Below are positions 33,639-45,254 of a stretch of DNA of 64,000 bases, in pieces. The notes beneath the pieces were generated by a model. It made no database searches. It saw only the letters and a program-made list of their open reading frames with translations, and was not told the origin of the DNA. Source of the DNA: Alcanivorax sp. 1008 (GTDB taxonomy: Bacteria > Pseudomonadota > Gammaproteobacteria > Pseudomonadales > Alcanivoracaceae); contig NZ_JAFMPS010000001.1 in assembly GCF_020667895.1 (NCBI RefSeq), forward strand, positions 124,001 through 188,000, written 5' to 3'. Position numbers and translations under genes: made by a program. Numbering within the stretch: position 1 is the first letter of the stretch; the number at the start of each line of letters is the position of its first letter.

Positions 33639-34397
33639 TTATTCAATGCCATATCCGTGAGCCAATATAATGGCTTGCGCCTTCTCACTGGCAAGAAACG
33701 CCATAAATGCCTTGGCGGCTGGATTATTTGCTGACCGCGTCAATAGCACCACCTGCTGTTCGATTTTGCTGTGCAGGGCCTGCGGTACCTGCCAATGGCA
33801 TGTGCCCTCTGGAATATCTGGCAAATTCAGCTGCGCTGCTGCAATCAGGCCCATGCTGGCGCTGCCACTGGCGACAAAATGAAGTGCCTGGGCAATTGAC
33901 TCACCGGTGACGATGCGTTCGGTCAGCTGGTTCTTGTCGAGCCCGATACTGGCAAGAACTTCCTCCGCAGCGACACCGTAAGGCGCGGCTTTGGGGTTGG
34001 CGATGGCGAGTTTGGCAAAATTTTTCGCTCTCAGTTCTGCTTCACAGTCCTTGTCTTGATAGCGCTCATCAACGGACCAGAGAACCAGTCGGCCGGTGGC
34101 GTAGGTACGGCGGGATTCAGGTGCCACCAGTCCGTTTGATTCAAGCAGCGCAGGCCGTTCAATGTCTGCGGAAAGAAAGATGTCAAAAGGTGCACCATGG
34201 CTGATCTGGGCATATAGCTTGCCACTTGAGGAAACGCTAAAGAGAACCTGATGCCCGGTTTCCTGCTCAAATGCTTCTGCGATCTCTCGCGCCGCTTGAG
34301 TGAAGTTGCTGGCAACGGCAACGGTGACTTGTGTGACCGCTGTTGCTGTCTGCGCCACTAGCAGTAGAGCGCCCCAAAGCCAGCTGGATCCGGTCAT
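33639..34397 (-). CDS. modA: Molybdate-binding periplasmic protein
   Basis: A 252-residue solute-binding protein. The signal peptide is MTGSSWLWGALLLVAQTATA, and the mature part starts with VTVAVASNFTQAAREIAEAF, the ModA N-terminal strand that holds oxyanion-binding residues. LFSVSSSGKLYAQI and PFDIFLSADIERP follow, both typical. ATG 34397 has GGGGACAGGG upstream; earlier in-frame starts would bury the signal peptide. First gene of modABC plus the 31228 gene. Confidence 0.95.
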   Translation of the reverse strand: MTGSSWLWGALLLVAQTATAVTQVTVAVASNFTQAAREIAEAFEQETGHQVLFSVSSSGKLYAQISHGAPFDIFLSADIERPALLESNGLVAPESRRTYATGRLVLWSVDERYQDKDCEAELRAKNFAKLAIANPKAAPYGVAAEEVLASIGLDKNQLTERIVTGESIAQALHFVASGSASMGLIAAAQLNLPDIPEGTCHWQVPQALHSKIEQQVVLLTRSANNPAAKAFMAFLASEKAQAIILAHGYGIE

Positions 34398-34612
34398 TCC
34401 CTGTCCCCAAAAAAACGGTCTAGATTGGTTACTATCGCGAAAATGATTCAGTGGCACAAGGCAGTCCTCGGGTGGTCGTATAGCCCCGTCATCTTTGCTT
34501 TCACCCGTAGCAACCCTGACCTGTGACAATTCGCCCCCCGCGCAGGTGAACTAGAGTAGCCTTATATTCAGGGTTGCTAGCTCGCCCATCAGCTGCAGAC
34601 GTTGAGGTCGAA

Positions 34613-35557
34613 ATGGAGTTTAAGGATTACTACGCATTGCTTGGTGTGGAGCCAGAGGCCGATGAGGCCACCATCAAGACGGCATATCGTCGCCTGGCTC
34701 GCAAATATCATCCGGATATCAGTCAGGAAAAAGACGCCGAGGCCAAGTTCAAAGAGGTGGCGGAAGCCTGGCAGGTGCTGAAGGATCCGGACAAGCGGGC
34801 TGATTACGATCAATTGCGCGCCATGCGCAGCCAGCAGGGCGGGCGGGGACCCTTTGAGGCGCCACCGGGCTGGCAGCCATCCGGCGGTGGCGGCTTTGAC
34901 CCTTCTGGTGCCGGGTTCTCTGATTTTTTTGAGTCTCTGTTTTCTGGTGCCCGTCAGGGCGGTCGAGGTGGACCTGCGCCAGGGCGGCGCGGGCGGGATG
35001 TGGAAATAGATCTGCCGGTCTTTCTTGAAGACACGGTTAGCTCTGAAACCAAGCCCATTTCCTTCCGCCTGCCTGAATACAACCAGTATGGTGAGCTGAT
35101 TGGCGAAACCACCAAGAGTCTGAACGTCAAGATTCCCGCAGGGGTTAGCGACGGCGAGCGCATTCGCCTGAAGGGACAAGGCAGCGCAGGTGTTGGCGAT
35201 ATGCCAGCGGGCGATGTGTATTTGCGTATTCGTCTTGTGCCCCATCCACTGTTTGATGTGGAGGGGCATAACCTGATTGTTACCGTGCCGGTGGCGCCAT
35301 GGGAGGCCGCGTTGGGCGCCAAGATTGAAGTGCCAACGCTGGCCAGTCCGATCAAGGTGAGCATTCCAGCCAATAGTCAGAGTGGCAAGAAGCTGCGTAT
35401 TGCGGGCAAGGGTTTGCCCGGCAAGGCGGGGCAGGGCGATTTGTTTGTATTGTTGAAGGTGGTGATGCCGCCGGCGAGCAGTGATGAAATCAATCAGTTG
35501 TGGGAGCAGCTTGCCGAGAAGGCCAGCTTTGACCCCCGTGCGCAATGGAGTCGATAG
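34613..35557 (+). CDS. cbpA: DnaJ-class co-chaperone CbpA
   Basis: A 314-residue J-domain protein that stimulates DnaK. The J domain has HPD at residues 33-35, then a Gly/Pro-rich linker (about 75-130) and two C-terminal substrate-binding domains ([36 protein letters not shown]). There is no cysteine-rich zinc domain, which separates it from DnaJ. ATG 34613 was chosen (TGAGGTCGAA before it). The next gene encodes its modulator. Confidence 0.93.
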   Translation: MEFKDYYALLGVEPEADEATIKTAYRRLARKYHPDISQEKDAEAKFKEVAEAWQVLKDPDKRADYDQLRAMRSQQGGRGPFEAPPGWQPSGGGGFDPSGAGFSDFFESLFSGARQGGRGGPAPGRRGRDVEIDLPVFLEDTVSSETKPISFRLPEYNQYGELIGETTKSLNVKIPAGVSDGERIRLKGQGSAGVGDMPAGDVYLRIRLVPHPLFDVEGHNLIVTVPVAPWEAALGAKIEVPTLASPIKVSIPANSQSGKKLRIAGKGLPGKAGQGDLFVLLKVVMPPASSDEINQLWEQLAEKASFDPRAQWSR

Positions 35558-35559
35558 CG

Positions 35560-35862
35560 ATGGCCTCCGAAGTGGAAGTGACGGTTTGTACCACTGAGCT
35601 TTATCAGCTGGTGGCGATCTCGGATCAGGATTTAGCCGAGCTGGTAGGCCATGGCATTGCCGAGCCACACGACCAGCAGGCTGTTGAATGGCAGTTCGAC
35701 GAAGCCGCCGTAGCGCAGATAACCCGTGCTGTTCGTTTGCGTAGGGAGCTGCAAGTTGACTGGGCCGGGATAGCATTGGCGTTGGAGCTTCTGGATGAAC
35801 TGGAAGAGTTACGACGTGAAAATGGCGCACTGCGGCGACGACTGGAGCGCCTCGAAGAGTAA
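35560..35862 (+). CDS. cbpM: CbpA modulator protein CbpM
   Basis: A 100-residue MerR-like helical protein that inhibits CbpA. The region LYQLVAISDQDLAELVGHGI and AVRLRRELQVDWAGIALALELLDE fits CbpM, with a coiled-coil end (LEELRRENGALRRRLERLEE). ATG 35560 has GGAG 9 bases upstream and lies 2 bases after the cbpA stop. Confidence 0.88.
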   Translation: MASEVEVTVCTTELYQLVAISDQDLAELVGHGIAEPHDQQAVEWQFDEAAVAQITRAVRLRRELQVDWAGIALALELLDELEELRRENGALRRRLERLEE

Positions 35863-35946
35863 ACGGTGACAGGGACAGTCTGCCGGCCGTGCAATCTGAT
35901 GTATTGTTACTGCCTGACTGCACCGGTTAAGGTGCGTTCCGGTTTG

Positions 35947-37779
35947 ATGTTCCGGTTGGATTCCATGCGTCGCTGCCTGTTGCTTTGTGTCGTAATACTT
36001 TCAGGTTTGTCGGTCTCGACGGTTGTTGCCCGGGAGATGGACTTCACGCGTTTGTCTGCTGGCGAAGTTGCCTTCACCGCCCAACGCTCCGAGGCGCCAT
36101 CGGCGCAGCTAAGTTGGCAATCGGTCAATCTGCCATTCTCCGCTGCCGCTGAGCAGACCAGCGGTCAATTCTGGTTTCGGCTTGATCTGGACACAGTGCC
36201 AGAGCAGCATCGTAGTGGCCTGTATATCCAGCATCATGTTTTTGACATTGAGTTGTTCCTGAACGGGACACGCCTGGGTGGCACTACCCGTGCCGATGGT
36301 CTTGAGTCTACCGGCTGGAACCAGCCTTACTTCGAGCGGATTGCCGCCCCCCTGTGGCGAGATAGCGGCAATCAGTTGCTGATCAGTGTTCGCGCCGGCG
36401 AGCCCAATGCGATGTTGTCTCCAGTTATCTTTGCCGAGGCAGGGGCACTTGCCGAGATGCATCGCGCCAAGACCTTCCAGCAAGTCACTATTGCCGAATG
36501 GAGCATGATTGCCTGCCTGATTATGGGCGGGTTTACCTTTTTCGTCTGGTTGCAGCGTCGCGATGACAGTCTCTATTTGCACTTTGCCTTGCTGTGTTTG
36601 AGCTGGTCTGTGGTGATGTTCTATCTGGCGTCTTCGTTCTCGCCATTGCCCCATGGTGTCTGGCTGCGCTTCTCTTACTACTGCGTGGATCTGGCGGGCT
36701 TTTTCCTGTTTATGTTCCTGTACCACCTGATGCAGCTGAATGCGCCTTGGCCAAGACGATTGGCGATACTGGCGGTGATCGGCTCCGGGGTGGCCCTGTT
36801 CAGTATGGACATCCGTCATCATGCGTTGGTAATCACGGTGGTTCATGGGGTGCATCTGGCTCTGGTGCTTTATCTGTTGGCCATCGGTGCATTGCGGGCG
36901 CTGCGTGGCCATGCCCGGGGGATACTCTGGTTTATGCCGGGCTTTCTACTGATAGCTGCATTGGTGGCCCACGATATCAGTGCTTTCTGGTCGGCAGCTC
37001 AGGTGCCCGGTGGATTGCCTGAAGGCACTTTGATGCAGTATGGCTTTGGCATATTGTTGGTGCTGATATTTGCCTACCTGATCCGCACCTTTGTTAAAGC
37101 GCTGGATGAAAGCGAGCACCTTAACACCCAGCTTGAGGCTCGGGTGCGTGATGTGTCGGCGTCACTGGAGCGCAGCTACGCCGAGAACCGGGCGCTGGAG
37201 TTGCATGCCACGGCGCAACAGGAGCGACAGAATATCTATCGGGATCTGCATGATGATGTGGGGGCAAAGCTGGTATCCATTGTTCATGCGGATGCCAGCC
37301 AACGGCAAACCGAGTTGGCCCGTGAGGCGCTGATGTCACTGCGAGAGGCGGTATCGCAGAGCCGTTATGAGTATCGCCAGCTGCTGGCGCTGATGACGGC
37401 GATGGTGGCGGAGATGGAGGTCCGGCTGGTGGGGGCAGATATGAGTTTTCGGTACCACGGCGTGGACTCTTTGCCGGATCAGGATATTGATCCCGCCATT
37501 GGCTATCAACTAAGCCGCATTCTGCGTGAGGTGACCAGCAATATCATCAAGCATGTTGGCCACGGTCTGGTGGAGCTTGATTGCGCCATGGAGCAGGGCA
37601 AGCTAACGCTGACGATTACCGATGACGGTCCGGGCATGCCGGAACAGTCACAGTGGCTCGGTGCCGGGTTGGGCAATATTCGTTATCGAGCGGCAGATAT
37701 CGGGGCGTACGTTAGCTGGCAGAGTAGACAGCCCAACGGTACCTGCTTCCATTTATCTCTTGCCTTGCCGGAAGGTTGA
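35947..37779 (+). CDS. 7TM-DISM sensor histidine kinase
   Basis: About 610 residues: a signal peptide (MRRCLLLCVVILSGLSVSTV region), an extracytoplasmic 7TMR-DISMED2-like beta domain (residues about 40-175, LFLNGTRLGG), seven membrane helices (about 190-400), a coiled coil and a kinase core. The H-box ERQNIYRDLHDDVGAKL (His about 435) is of the HisKA_3/NarX type and the ATP site includes DDGPGMPE and GAGLGNIRYRA. The start is uncertain (35947 or 35965). No response regulator is adjacent, so it is an orphan. The downstream methyltransferase start overlaps or abuts its stop. Confidence 0.8.
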   Translation: MFRLDSMRRCLLLCVVILSGLSVSTVVAREMDFTRLSAGEVAFTAQRSEAPSAQLSWQSVNLPFSAAAEQTSGQFWFRLDLDTVPEQHRSGLYIQHHVFDIELFLNGTRLGGTTRADGLESTGWNQPYFERIAAPLWRDSGNQLLISVRAGEPNAMLSPVIFAEAGALAEMHRAKTFQQVTIAEWSMIACLIMGGFTFFVWLQRRDDSLYLHFALLCLSWSVVMFYLASSFSPLPHGVWLRFSYYCVDLAGFFLFMFLYHLMQLNAPWPRRLAILAVIGSGVALFSMDIRHHALVITVVHGVHLALVLYLLAIGALRALRGHARGILWFMPGFLLIAALVAHDISAFWSAAQVPGGLPEGTLMQYGFGILLVLIFAYLIRTFVKALDESEHLNTQLEARVRDVSASLERSYAENRALELHATAQQERQNIYRDLHDDVGAKLVSIVHADASQRQTELAREALMSLREAVSQSRYEYRQLLALMTAMVAEMEVRLVGADMSFRYHGVDSLPDQDIDPAIGYQLSRILREVTSNIIKHVGHGLVELDCAMEQGKLTLTITDDGPGMPEQSQWLGAGLGNIRYRAADIGAYVSWQSRQPNGTCFHLSLALPEG

Positions 37780-37784
37780 CGCCT

Positions 37785-38255
37785 GTGGCTGTTTTTATCG
37801 GTCTGTATAACCCGAAAAGCCCGACCAATGTTGGTGCTGTGATGCGCGCAGCAGGCTGCTATCAGGCAGATAAGGTGTGCTATACGGGTGGCAGGTTTGA
37901 GCGAGCGGCCCAGTATCAAACAGACACCAGGCAAGTTGTTGACAGGGTTCCACTGCAGCGGGTGGATAGCCTGCTTGAGCAATTGCCTGATGGCATGAAG
38001 GTGGTATGTGTGGAGTTCGCTGAAGGGGCGACGCCGCTTCCCGGTTTTGGTCATCCAGATAGCGTCATATACATATTTGGCCCGGAGGATGGCTCGGTTT
38101 CCCAGGACATCGTCGACGCTGCTGATGAGGTGGTTTTTGTGCCCACCACGGGATGTATGAATCTGGCGGCAGCAGTCAATGTGGTGCTCTATGACAGGCT
38201 CTCCAAGCTGCCATTGAATGTTCACAGTGACGACCTTATAAAATGTTCACAGTGA
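37785..38255 (+). CDS. SpoU/TrmH-family RNA methyltransferase
   Basis: A 156-residue SPOUT protein that would methylate RNA with S-adenosylmethionine. NPKSPTNVGAVMRAAG at the N-terminus and the knot region IFGPEDGSVSQDIVDAAD plus VPTTGCMNLAAAVNVVLYD are the three SpoU motifs. GTG 37785 has GGAAGG 9 bases upstream. The last residues (LIKCSQ) and the stop arise from a 25-base tandem duplication that changed the reading frame, so the C-terminus is probably altered from the ancestral form. Confidence 0.85.
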   Translation: MAVFIGLYNPKSPTNVGAVMRAAGCYQADKVCYTGGRFERAAQYQTDTRQVVDRVPLQRVDSLLEQLPDGMKVVCVEFAEGATPLPGFGHPDSVIYIFGPEDGSVSQDIVDAADEVVFVPTTGCMNLAAAVNVVLYDRLSKLPLNVHSDDLIKCSQ

Positions 38256-38266
38256 CGACCTTATAA
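38217..38266 (+). repeat. Exact 25-base tandem duplication
   Basis: Two consecutive identical 25-base units (38217-38241 and 38242-38266), each beginning AATGTTCACAGTGACGACC. The first lies in the end of the methyltransferase gene and the second supplies its stop codon. Because 25 is not a multiple of 3, the duplication replaced the original C-terminus. Confidence 0.95.
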
Positions 38267-38329
38267 AGAGTAATCGGGATACCAATAACCGTTTAAAAGT
38301 TCGTTGATTTCTAGTTCAGGAGTGCGGTC

Positions 38330-38662
38330 ATGGCCAGCCCGAATGTGGGGTTTAATCCCGACTATAGCGACGATGCACCGACTCTTGAGCAACTTGATGC
38401 ACTTACTGGTGATGCGCTGCTTGAGTTCGGCGCCACGTGGTGTGGTCACTGTCAGGCGGCGGCGCCGGCAGTGCGGCAGGCATTGGCTGATCATCCCCGG
38501 CTACCCCATATCAAGGTAGCCGACGGCAAGGGCAGACCTCTGGGGCGGGCCTTTCGGGTCAAGCTCTGGCCAACCCTGATTCTGTTACGAGATGGTCAGG
38601 AGGTGGCGCGTCTGGTGCGGCCGTCAGACGCTGATCAGGTGGCTAAGCTGATTCGCCAGTAA
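38330..38662 (+). CDS. Thioredoxin-family protein
   Basis: A 110-residue thioredoxin-fold protein with active site WCGHC (Cys38-Cys41), a motif more typical of protein disulfide isomerases than the WCGPC of thioredoxin. The cis-proline region is KLWPTLILLRDG. No signal peptide is seen, so it is cytoplasmic. CAGGAG precedes ATG 38330. Role is general thiol redox exchange; partner unknown. Confidence 0.88.
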   Translation: MASPNVGFNPDYSDDAPTLEQLDALTGDALLEFGATWCGHCQAAAPAVRQALADHPRLPHIKVADGKGRPLGRAFRVKLWPTLILLRDGQEVARLVRPSDADQVAKLIRQ

Positions 38663-38843
38663 TCTGACGGAGATCACAAAAGTTCCGCTAAATCATCCTG
38701 TTACCAAGCATGCAGGGTGGTTTATCCAATTCTTCACGAAGAAGTGGTAGATTAGCGGTCTAATAGAAAAGCCTCACACGGGAAAGGTGTTGTCTGGCAG
38801 TCCTGACCAAAAGTCGAGGGTGTCCTGCAGACAAACCAGATAG

Positions 38844-41117
<2,274 letters not shown>

Positions 41118-41161
41118 AAGAGCTGCAGCCGGCGGGCTGTTTTACGCAGTGAGGGTTTGCT

Positions 41162-41545
41162 ATGTACTACGTTGTCGAGACAGAAAAATCCTTTGAGCAG
41201 GCTGCAGCGGACCTGAATGCGGCAGTAATTCGACATAAATTCGGGGTGCTGTATGTGCATGACATCGGCGCCACCTTGCGTAGCAAGGGAGTCGAGTTTG
41301 CCGAGCAGTGCAAAGTGTTTGAAGTGTGCAATCCGGTTCAGGCGGCGAAGGTCATGTCTGCGGATATGCGTTTGAATATGGCGCTGCCCTGTCGTATTTC
41401 CGTTTACACCGAACAAGGTAAAACCATGATTGGTATGATCCGGCCCAAGCAAATGCTGGCGGGTTTGTCGCAGGATCCGGCGCTGGCTCAGGTGGCCGGT
41501 GAAGTGGAAGATATCACCATACAGATGGTGGACGAGGCCAGGTAA
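41162..41545 (+). CDS. DUF302 family protein
   Basis: A 127-residue protein with the DUF302 pattern: YVVETEKSFEQAAADLNAAV, FGVLYVHDIGATLRSKG, FEVCNPVQAAKVM and LPCRISVYTEQGKTMIGMIRP. Proteins of this family are small, probably cytoplasmic, and of unknown function; some structures bind small ligands. It sits between icd and the alkyltransferase gene without clear co-transcription. Confidence 0.88.
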   Translation: MYYVVETEKSFEQAAADLNAAVIRHKFGVLYVHDIGATLRSKGVEFAEQCKVFEVCNPVQAAKVMSADMRLNMALPCRISVYTEQGKTMIGMIRPKQMLAGLSQDPALAQVAGEVEDITIQMVDEAR

Positions 41546-41548
41546 CGG

Positions 41549-42130
41549 GTGCATCCAGCAGCCGGGAAAATTATCAGGATGAGCGCTTGCCCCTCTCAAG
41601 GGGCGGCGCGGCACCTTGATTACGGTGTTCATTCTACTTCCTTTGGTGATGTGCTGGTGGCGATGACCGATCTTGGGGTTTGTCGGCTGGATTTCGTCGA
41701 TGCCCTGTGTGGCGATTCGTCCTCTGAAAAATCAGTGCTTTTTTTGCAGTCACTTTGGCCGAAGGCGCAGTTGCGGAAAAACCCGGGGCGCACTCAGTCA
41801 GTGATCTCTTCCCTGTTTGCAGGCAGTGCTAGCCAGCAGTCAGTGCCAGTGCATATTGCCGGAACAGATTTTCAGTTCGATATCTGGCAGGCGTTGCTGC
41901 AGATTCCAGCAGGGCACTGCATTAGTTATTCACAGCTGGCCTTGGCCAGTGGTCACCCCGGCGCCGCCAGAGCTGTTGGTAGTGCGGTGGCCAGCAATCC
42001 GGTGGCGCTGTTGATTCCCTGTCACCGGGTGATTCGTCAGGATGGCAAGCCCGGCGGGTATCGCTGGGGCGTCCACAGAAAGCAGACCTTACTGGCGGCA
42101 GAGTCCGCTTTAGTTCTTTCAGAGCACTAG
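41549..42130 (+). CDS. ogt: Methylated-DNA--protein-cysteine methyltransferase
   Basis: A 193-residue suicide repair protein that removes alkyl groups from O6 of guanine onto its own cysteine. The acceptor is in LLIPCHRVIRQDGKPGGYRWG (Cys about 158), and the DNA-recognition helix ISYSQLALASGHPGAARAVG precedes it. GTG 41549 has AGGCCAGG upstream; ATG 41579 is an alternative. The stop lies 12 bases inside the convergent DUF4010 gene. Confidence 0.92.
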   Translation: MHPAAGKIIRMSACPSQGAARHLDYGVHSTSFGDVLVAMTDLGVCRLDFVDALCGDSSSEKSVLFLQSLWPKAQLRKNPGRTQSVISSLFAGSASQQSVPVHIAGTDFQFDIWQALLQIPAGHCISYSQLALASGHPGAARAVGSAVASNPVALLIPCHRVIRQDGKPGGYRWGVHRKQTLLAAESALVLSEH

Positions 42131-43396
42131 CGCAGCCACCAGCCCGCCGCCCAGTGACAGCATCATTGGCACAGCAACGCGCAGGGCCAGAGCACGGGTG
42201 CCGATTGCCACCGCGATAAACGATTTGACCAGACTGTTGACCGCCGCAGCGACCACGATCGCCAATGTGGCGGTGCTCAGGTCTAGGCCGCTCGTGGTCA
42301 TTCGGGTTAGCGATAGAGTGATTGCGTCCACGTCAGCGATACCGGAAGCGGCCGCCAGCAGGTACAGGCCCTGGTCTCCCATCACTTCCTGCATCCAGGA
42401 GGCTAATAGCATGACGCCGCCCAGCAGCAGGCCAAATAAAACCGCAGCGGACAGATCCAGTGGATTCTGTTTCATTTCCGGACTGTCAACGGACTGCACC
42501 CGGTGGCGCCGCCAGATGGCCAGAGCCGGCAAATAAAGCGCCAGCGTCATCACCAGCATCGGCACGATGAGGCTGTTGAATAAGGCGGGTGATAGCAGGG
42601 CGCAGTAAACCAGTATGCGAGGAAACATGGTGCCGCAGGCTAGCAGGATGCCGCTGGCTAACAGTGGGCTGAGTGCTGGTGCATCACGGGACTGGCGAGC
42701 GAATTGCAGGGTCAGTGCAGTGGATGAGCTGAGGCCGGCGAACAGACTGGTGAACAGGATGCCCTTGCTGGCACCCCAGCCGCGCATGGCAAAGTAGCCA
42801 ACAAAAGAGATCGAAGCAATCAGTACCACCATCCACCAGATCTCAAACGGGTTGATGGCCTGGTAGGGTCCCATGCCCTCATTGGGCAGCAGTGGCAGCA
42901 CCACCACGGAGATCAGCAGTAACTTGAAGCCGGCGTCCAGCTCATGGGCCTGCAGTTTGCTCAGCAGGCCATGAATTTCGCGCTTGTTGTCCAGAATAAT
43001 GACGGTCACCACTGCGGCAGCAGCGGCCAAGACCAGTTCTCCGGCCATGGCCATGGCGCCAAAGCAAAAGGTTAATAACAAGCTGACCAGGCCAGTAATA
43101 CTGAGGTCGCCAGTCCGCTGGCTGTGCATGCGGTAGGCGGACAGACTGACTGCAGTCAGCGCTAACAGCAGTGCGGGCCATACCCAGCTGCCGATCAGGT
43201 TGGACAGCAGTACTCCCAGGCCACCGAGCAGGCCGACCAGCGAGTGAGTGCGGATGCCAGCAATGCGCTGGCCAGATTGTTTTTCTCTCGCTTCCCAGCC
43301 TCTCTCGACACCGATCAGCATGCCGATAAGTAAGGCGGAAATGAGCCGCAGTGCGGTCTGGTTGGTGCTTATGAACTGGTTGGCAAGTTCATCCAT
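42119..43396 (-). CDS. MgtC/SapB-DUF4010 membrane protein
   Basis: A 425-residue multi-pass protein. The first part is an MgtC/SapB domain (LISALLIGMLIGVERGWEA, then GIRTHSLVGLLGGLGVLL, DNKREIHG), and the second is DUF4010 (GGVMLLASWMQEVMG...SGIADVDAITLSLTRM). Members are linked to magnesium homeostasis and acid or low-Mg growth, but the transported species is unknown. ATG 43396 has AAGGA 8 bases upstream; an in-frame ATG at 43426 would add 10 residues. Convergent with ogt (12-base overlap). Confidence 0.85.
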   Translation of the reverse strand: MDELANQFISTNQTALRLISALLIGMLIGVERGWEAREKQSGQRIAGIRTHSLVGLLGGLGVLLSNLIGSWVWPALLLALTAVSLSAYRMHSQRTGDLSITGLVSLLLTFCFGAMAMAGELVLAAAAAVVTVIILDNKREIHGLLSKLQAHELDAGFKLLLISVVVLPLLPNEGMGPYQAINPFEIWWMVVLIASISFVGYFAMRGWGASKGILFTSLFAGLSSSTALTLQFARQSRDAPALSPLLASGILLACGTMFPRILVYCALLSPALFNSLIVPMLVMTLALYLPALAIWRRHRVQSVDSPEMKQNPLDLSAAVLFGLLLGGVMLLASWMQEVMGDQGLYLLAAASGIADVDAITLSLTRMTTSGLDLSTATLAIVVAAAVNSLVKSFIAVAIGTRALALRVAVPMMLSLGGGLVAALVL

Positions 43397-43556
43397 TGAG
43401 GTGTTCCTTGTCACAGCAAAGTCCATGCTGCGCGAATGTTCGGGGGTAAGGCAACTCTGCGGACTATCCGGGTGTCAGTGTAGTGTGGTTTAGGTATATT
43501 GATTTGGCTAGCTGACCAGGGAGAAATGAGATCGACATTATAGTGAGGGCTCTCCG

Positions 43557-45233
43557 GTGACGGCTCGCGCCATGCTTCGCTATTGGCTGCCTATGCTGCT
43601 TTTCTGGCCTCTTGCGGGCTATGCGGAGGAGGGTTGCGTAGAATATTTCAGTGAAGACGACCCGGCCCTGTTCCAGTTTCTTAGCACTCGTGCCACGGTG
43701 GACTATGCTGCTTATGAAGGGCTGGTTATCGGAGACCGGCAGATTGTCGTGTTGCCGATTTTTAACCTTGATAATCCAGATGAAGACCATCGCCTCTATC
43801 GGATGGCAAACCGGGTTCATTTCAGTACTCGGCACAGTACCGTCAGACGGCAGTTGACCATCCGCAGCGGCGCACCACTGATCGCCGCCAAAGTGGAGGA
43901 AAGCGAGCGGCTGTTACGGGAGAAGCCCTACTTCGCGGATGCCATGATTGTGCCCGCCAGAGTATGCGCCGGACGTATTGATCTGCTGGTGGTGGTGCGC
44001 GATGTCTGGACACTGACGCCAATCGCTTCAGCATCTCGCCAAGGTGGGGAGGCTTCTTCTTCTGGCGGCTTTAGCTATGGCAACGTGCTGGGTAGCGGGC
44101 AGGATCTGTCGGTGTCCTGGTCCACAGGCCCGGAGCGCACCAGTCAGGCTGTATGGTGGAGTGGCACTGATTTTTTTGGTGCGCATGTCGCCATGCAGGC
44201 AGCCTATGTGGATAGTACTGACGGTGAGTTGCGACTGGCCAATGTGGAACGCCCCTTTTACCAGCTTAATAGTCAGTGGAGCGGGGGTGGCACGTGGCAG
44301 CGGCAAAGTGAAGAGCATGAAATAGAACTTCTTGGTGTGCTGCTGAATCGTTATGCCCATGAACTGGATTATGATCGGGTTTTCGGCGGCTGGTCGGCGG
44401 GCGTGCGAAATGATCGGGTGCTGCGCTGGCGTCTGGGTTTTACCGATCAGGCGGATCGATTCTTTGCCACTGATGTTGGTTCCGTTGTTCCTCAGGATCA
44501 GCAAATACGTTATCCGTGGTTTAGTCTGGAGTCGGTCAGTAATACATTCTGGCGGGCCACTAATATCTCATTTAATAATCGCCAGGAAGACATCCCGCTG
44601 GGTATCCGCTGGGCGTTCAGTGTCGGTGTGGCTGATATGGGAATGGGTAGTAGCGAAAACTCCATTCCATTCTCCACAGAGCTGGGCAAGTCGATGCGCG
44701 GTGGCGATCGTCACCTGACTCAATGGGCTCTCTCCTCTACCGGTCGTTGGCGCCGTGATGATGATCAGTTGGTAAGTACTTTTTTTGCTGCGGAAGCACG
44801 CTACTACTACTTTATCGGTCGGCGTGATCGCTGGTTCGCTTCACTGAGGCTCGACAGTGCTGAAGGTATTCGTCAGGACGAGCAATTAAGTAGTGGCGGC
44901 GCTGATGTTTTGCGTGGTTATCCCATCGACACACAGCGTGGTGATCGACGCTGGTTAATGAGTATAGAGCGGCGACACTTTACCGACTGGCATCCGTATA
45001 ACTTGATACGGATTGGTGGTGCCGCCTATGTGGATGTAGGCCGAACCTGGGATAGTACTGACAGCATAGTGCAGATTGACGAAACGCTGGCTAACGCGGG
45101 GCTGGGACTACGGATTAGCTCCTCCAAGGCGCGCGCTGACAGGATTTTGCACGTCGACCTGGCGGTACCGCTGACCGCCACGGAAAGCATAGACAACTAC
45201 CAGATTGTGATTGTCGGCAAGCTCGAATTCTAG
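43557..45233 (+). CDS. Omp85-family outer membrane protein (BamA/TamA-like)
   Basis: A 558-residue outer membrane protein with a signal peptide (MLRYWLPMLLFWPLAGYAEE), a short periplasmic part that looks like one POTRA domain (about 60-150) and a C-terminal barrel of bacterial surface antigen type ending in IVIVGKLEF with terminal Phe. It is smaller than BamA (about 800 residues) and has few POTRA domains, so it is a minor Omp85 relative. GTG 43557 has GAGGG upstream; ATG 43572 is an alternative. It precedes the P-type ATPase by 21 bases. Confidence 0.72.
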   Translation: MTARAMLRYWLPMLLFWPLAGYAEEGCVEYFSEDDPALFQFLSTRATVDYAAYEGLVIGDRQIVVLPIFNLDNPDEDHRLYRMANRVHFSTRHSTVRRQLTIRSGAPLIAAKVEESERLLREKPYFADAMIVPARVCAGRIDLLVVVRDVWTLTPIASASRQGGEASSSGGFSYGNVLGSGQDLSVSWSTGPERTSQAVWWSGTDFFGAHVAMQAAYVDSTDGELRLANVERPFYQLNSQWSGGGTWQRQSEEHEIELLGVLLNRYAHELDYDRVFGGWSAGVRNDRVLRWRLGFTDQADRFFATDVGSVVPQDQQIRYPWFSLESVSNTFWRATNISFNNRQEDIPLGIRWAFSVGVADMGMGSSENSIPFSTELGKSMRGGDRHLTQWALSSTGRWRRDDDQLVSTFFAAEARYYYFIGRRDRWFASLRLDSAEGIRQDEQLSSGGADVLRGYPIDTQRGDRRWLMSIERRHFTDWHPYNLIRIGGAAYVDVGRTWDSTDSIVQIDETLANAGLGLRISSSKARADRILHVDLAVPLTATESIDNYQIVIVGKLEF

Positions 45234-45254
45234 ATTGCTTGAGCAGGGATAGGA

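Noticed and set aside
34398-34612. Search for a ModE operator or molybdenum cofactor riboswitch before modA
   Set aside because: No half sites of the known ModE palindrome and no convincing conserved RNA motif were seen in this gap.
34589-35923. Open frame of 444 codons on the minus strand
   Set aside because: It is antisense to cbpA and cbpM, whose domains are clear, and its product has no plausible family.
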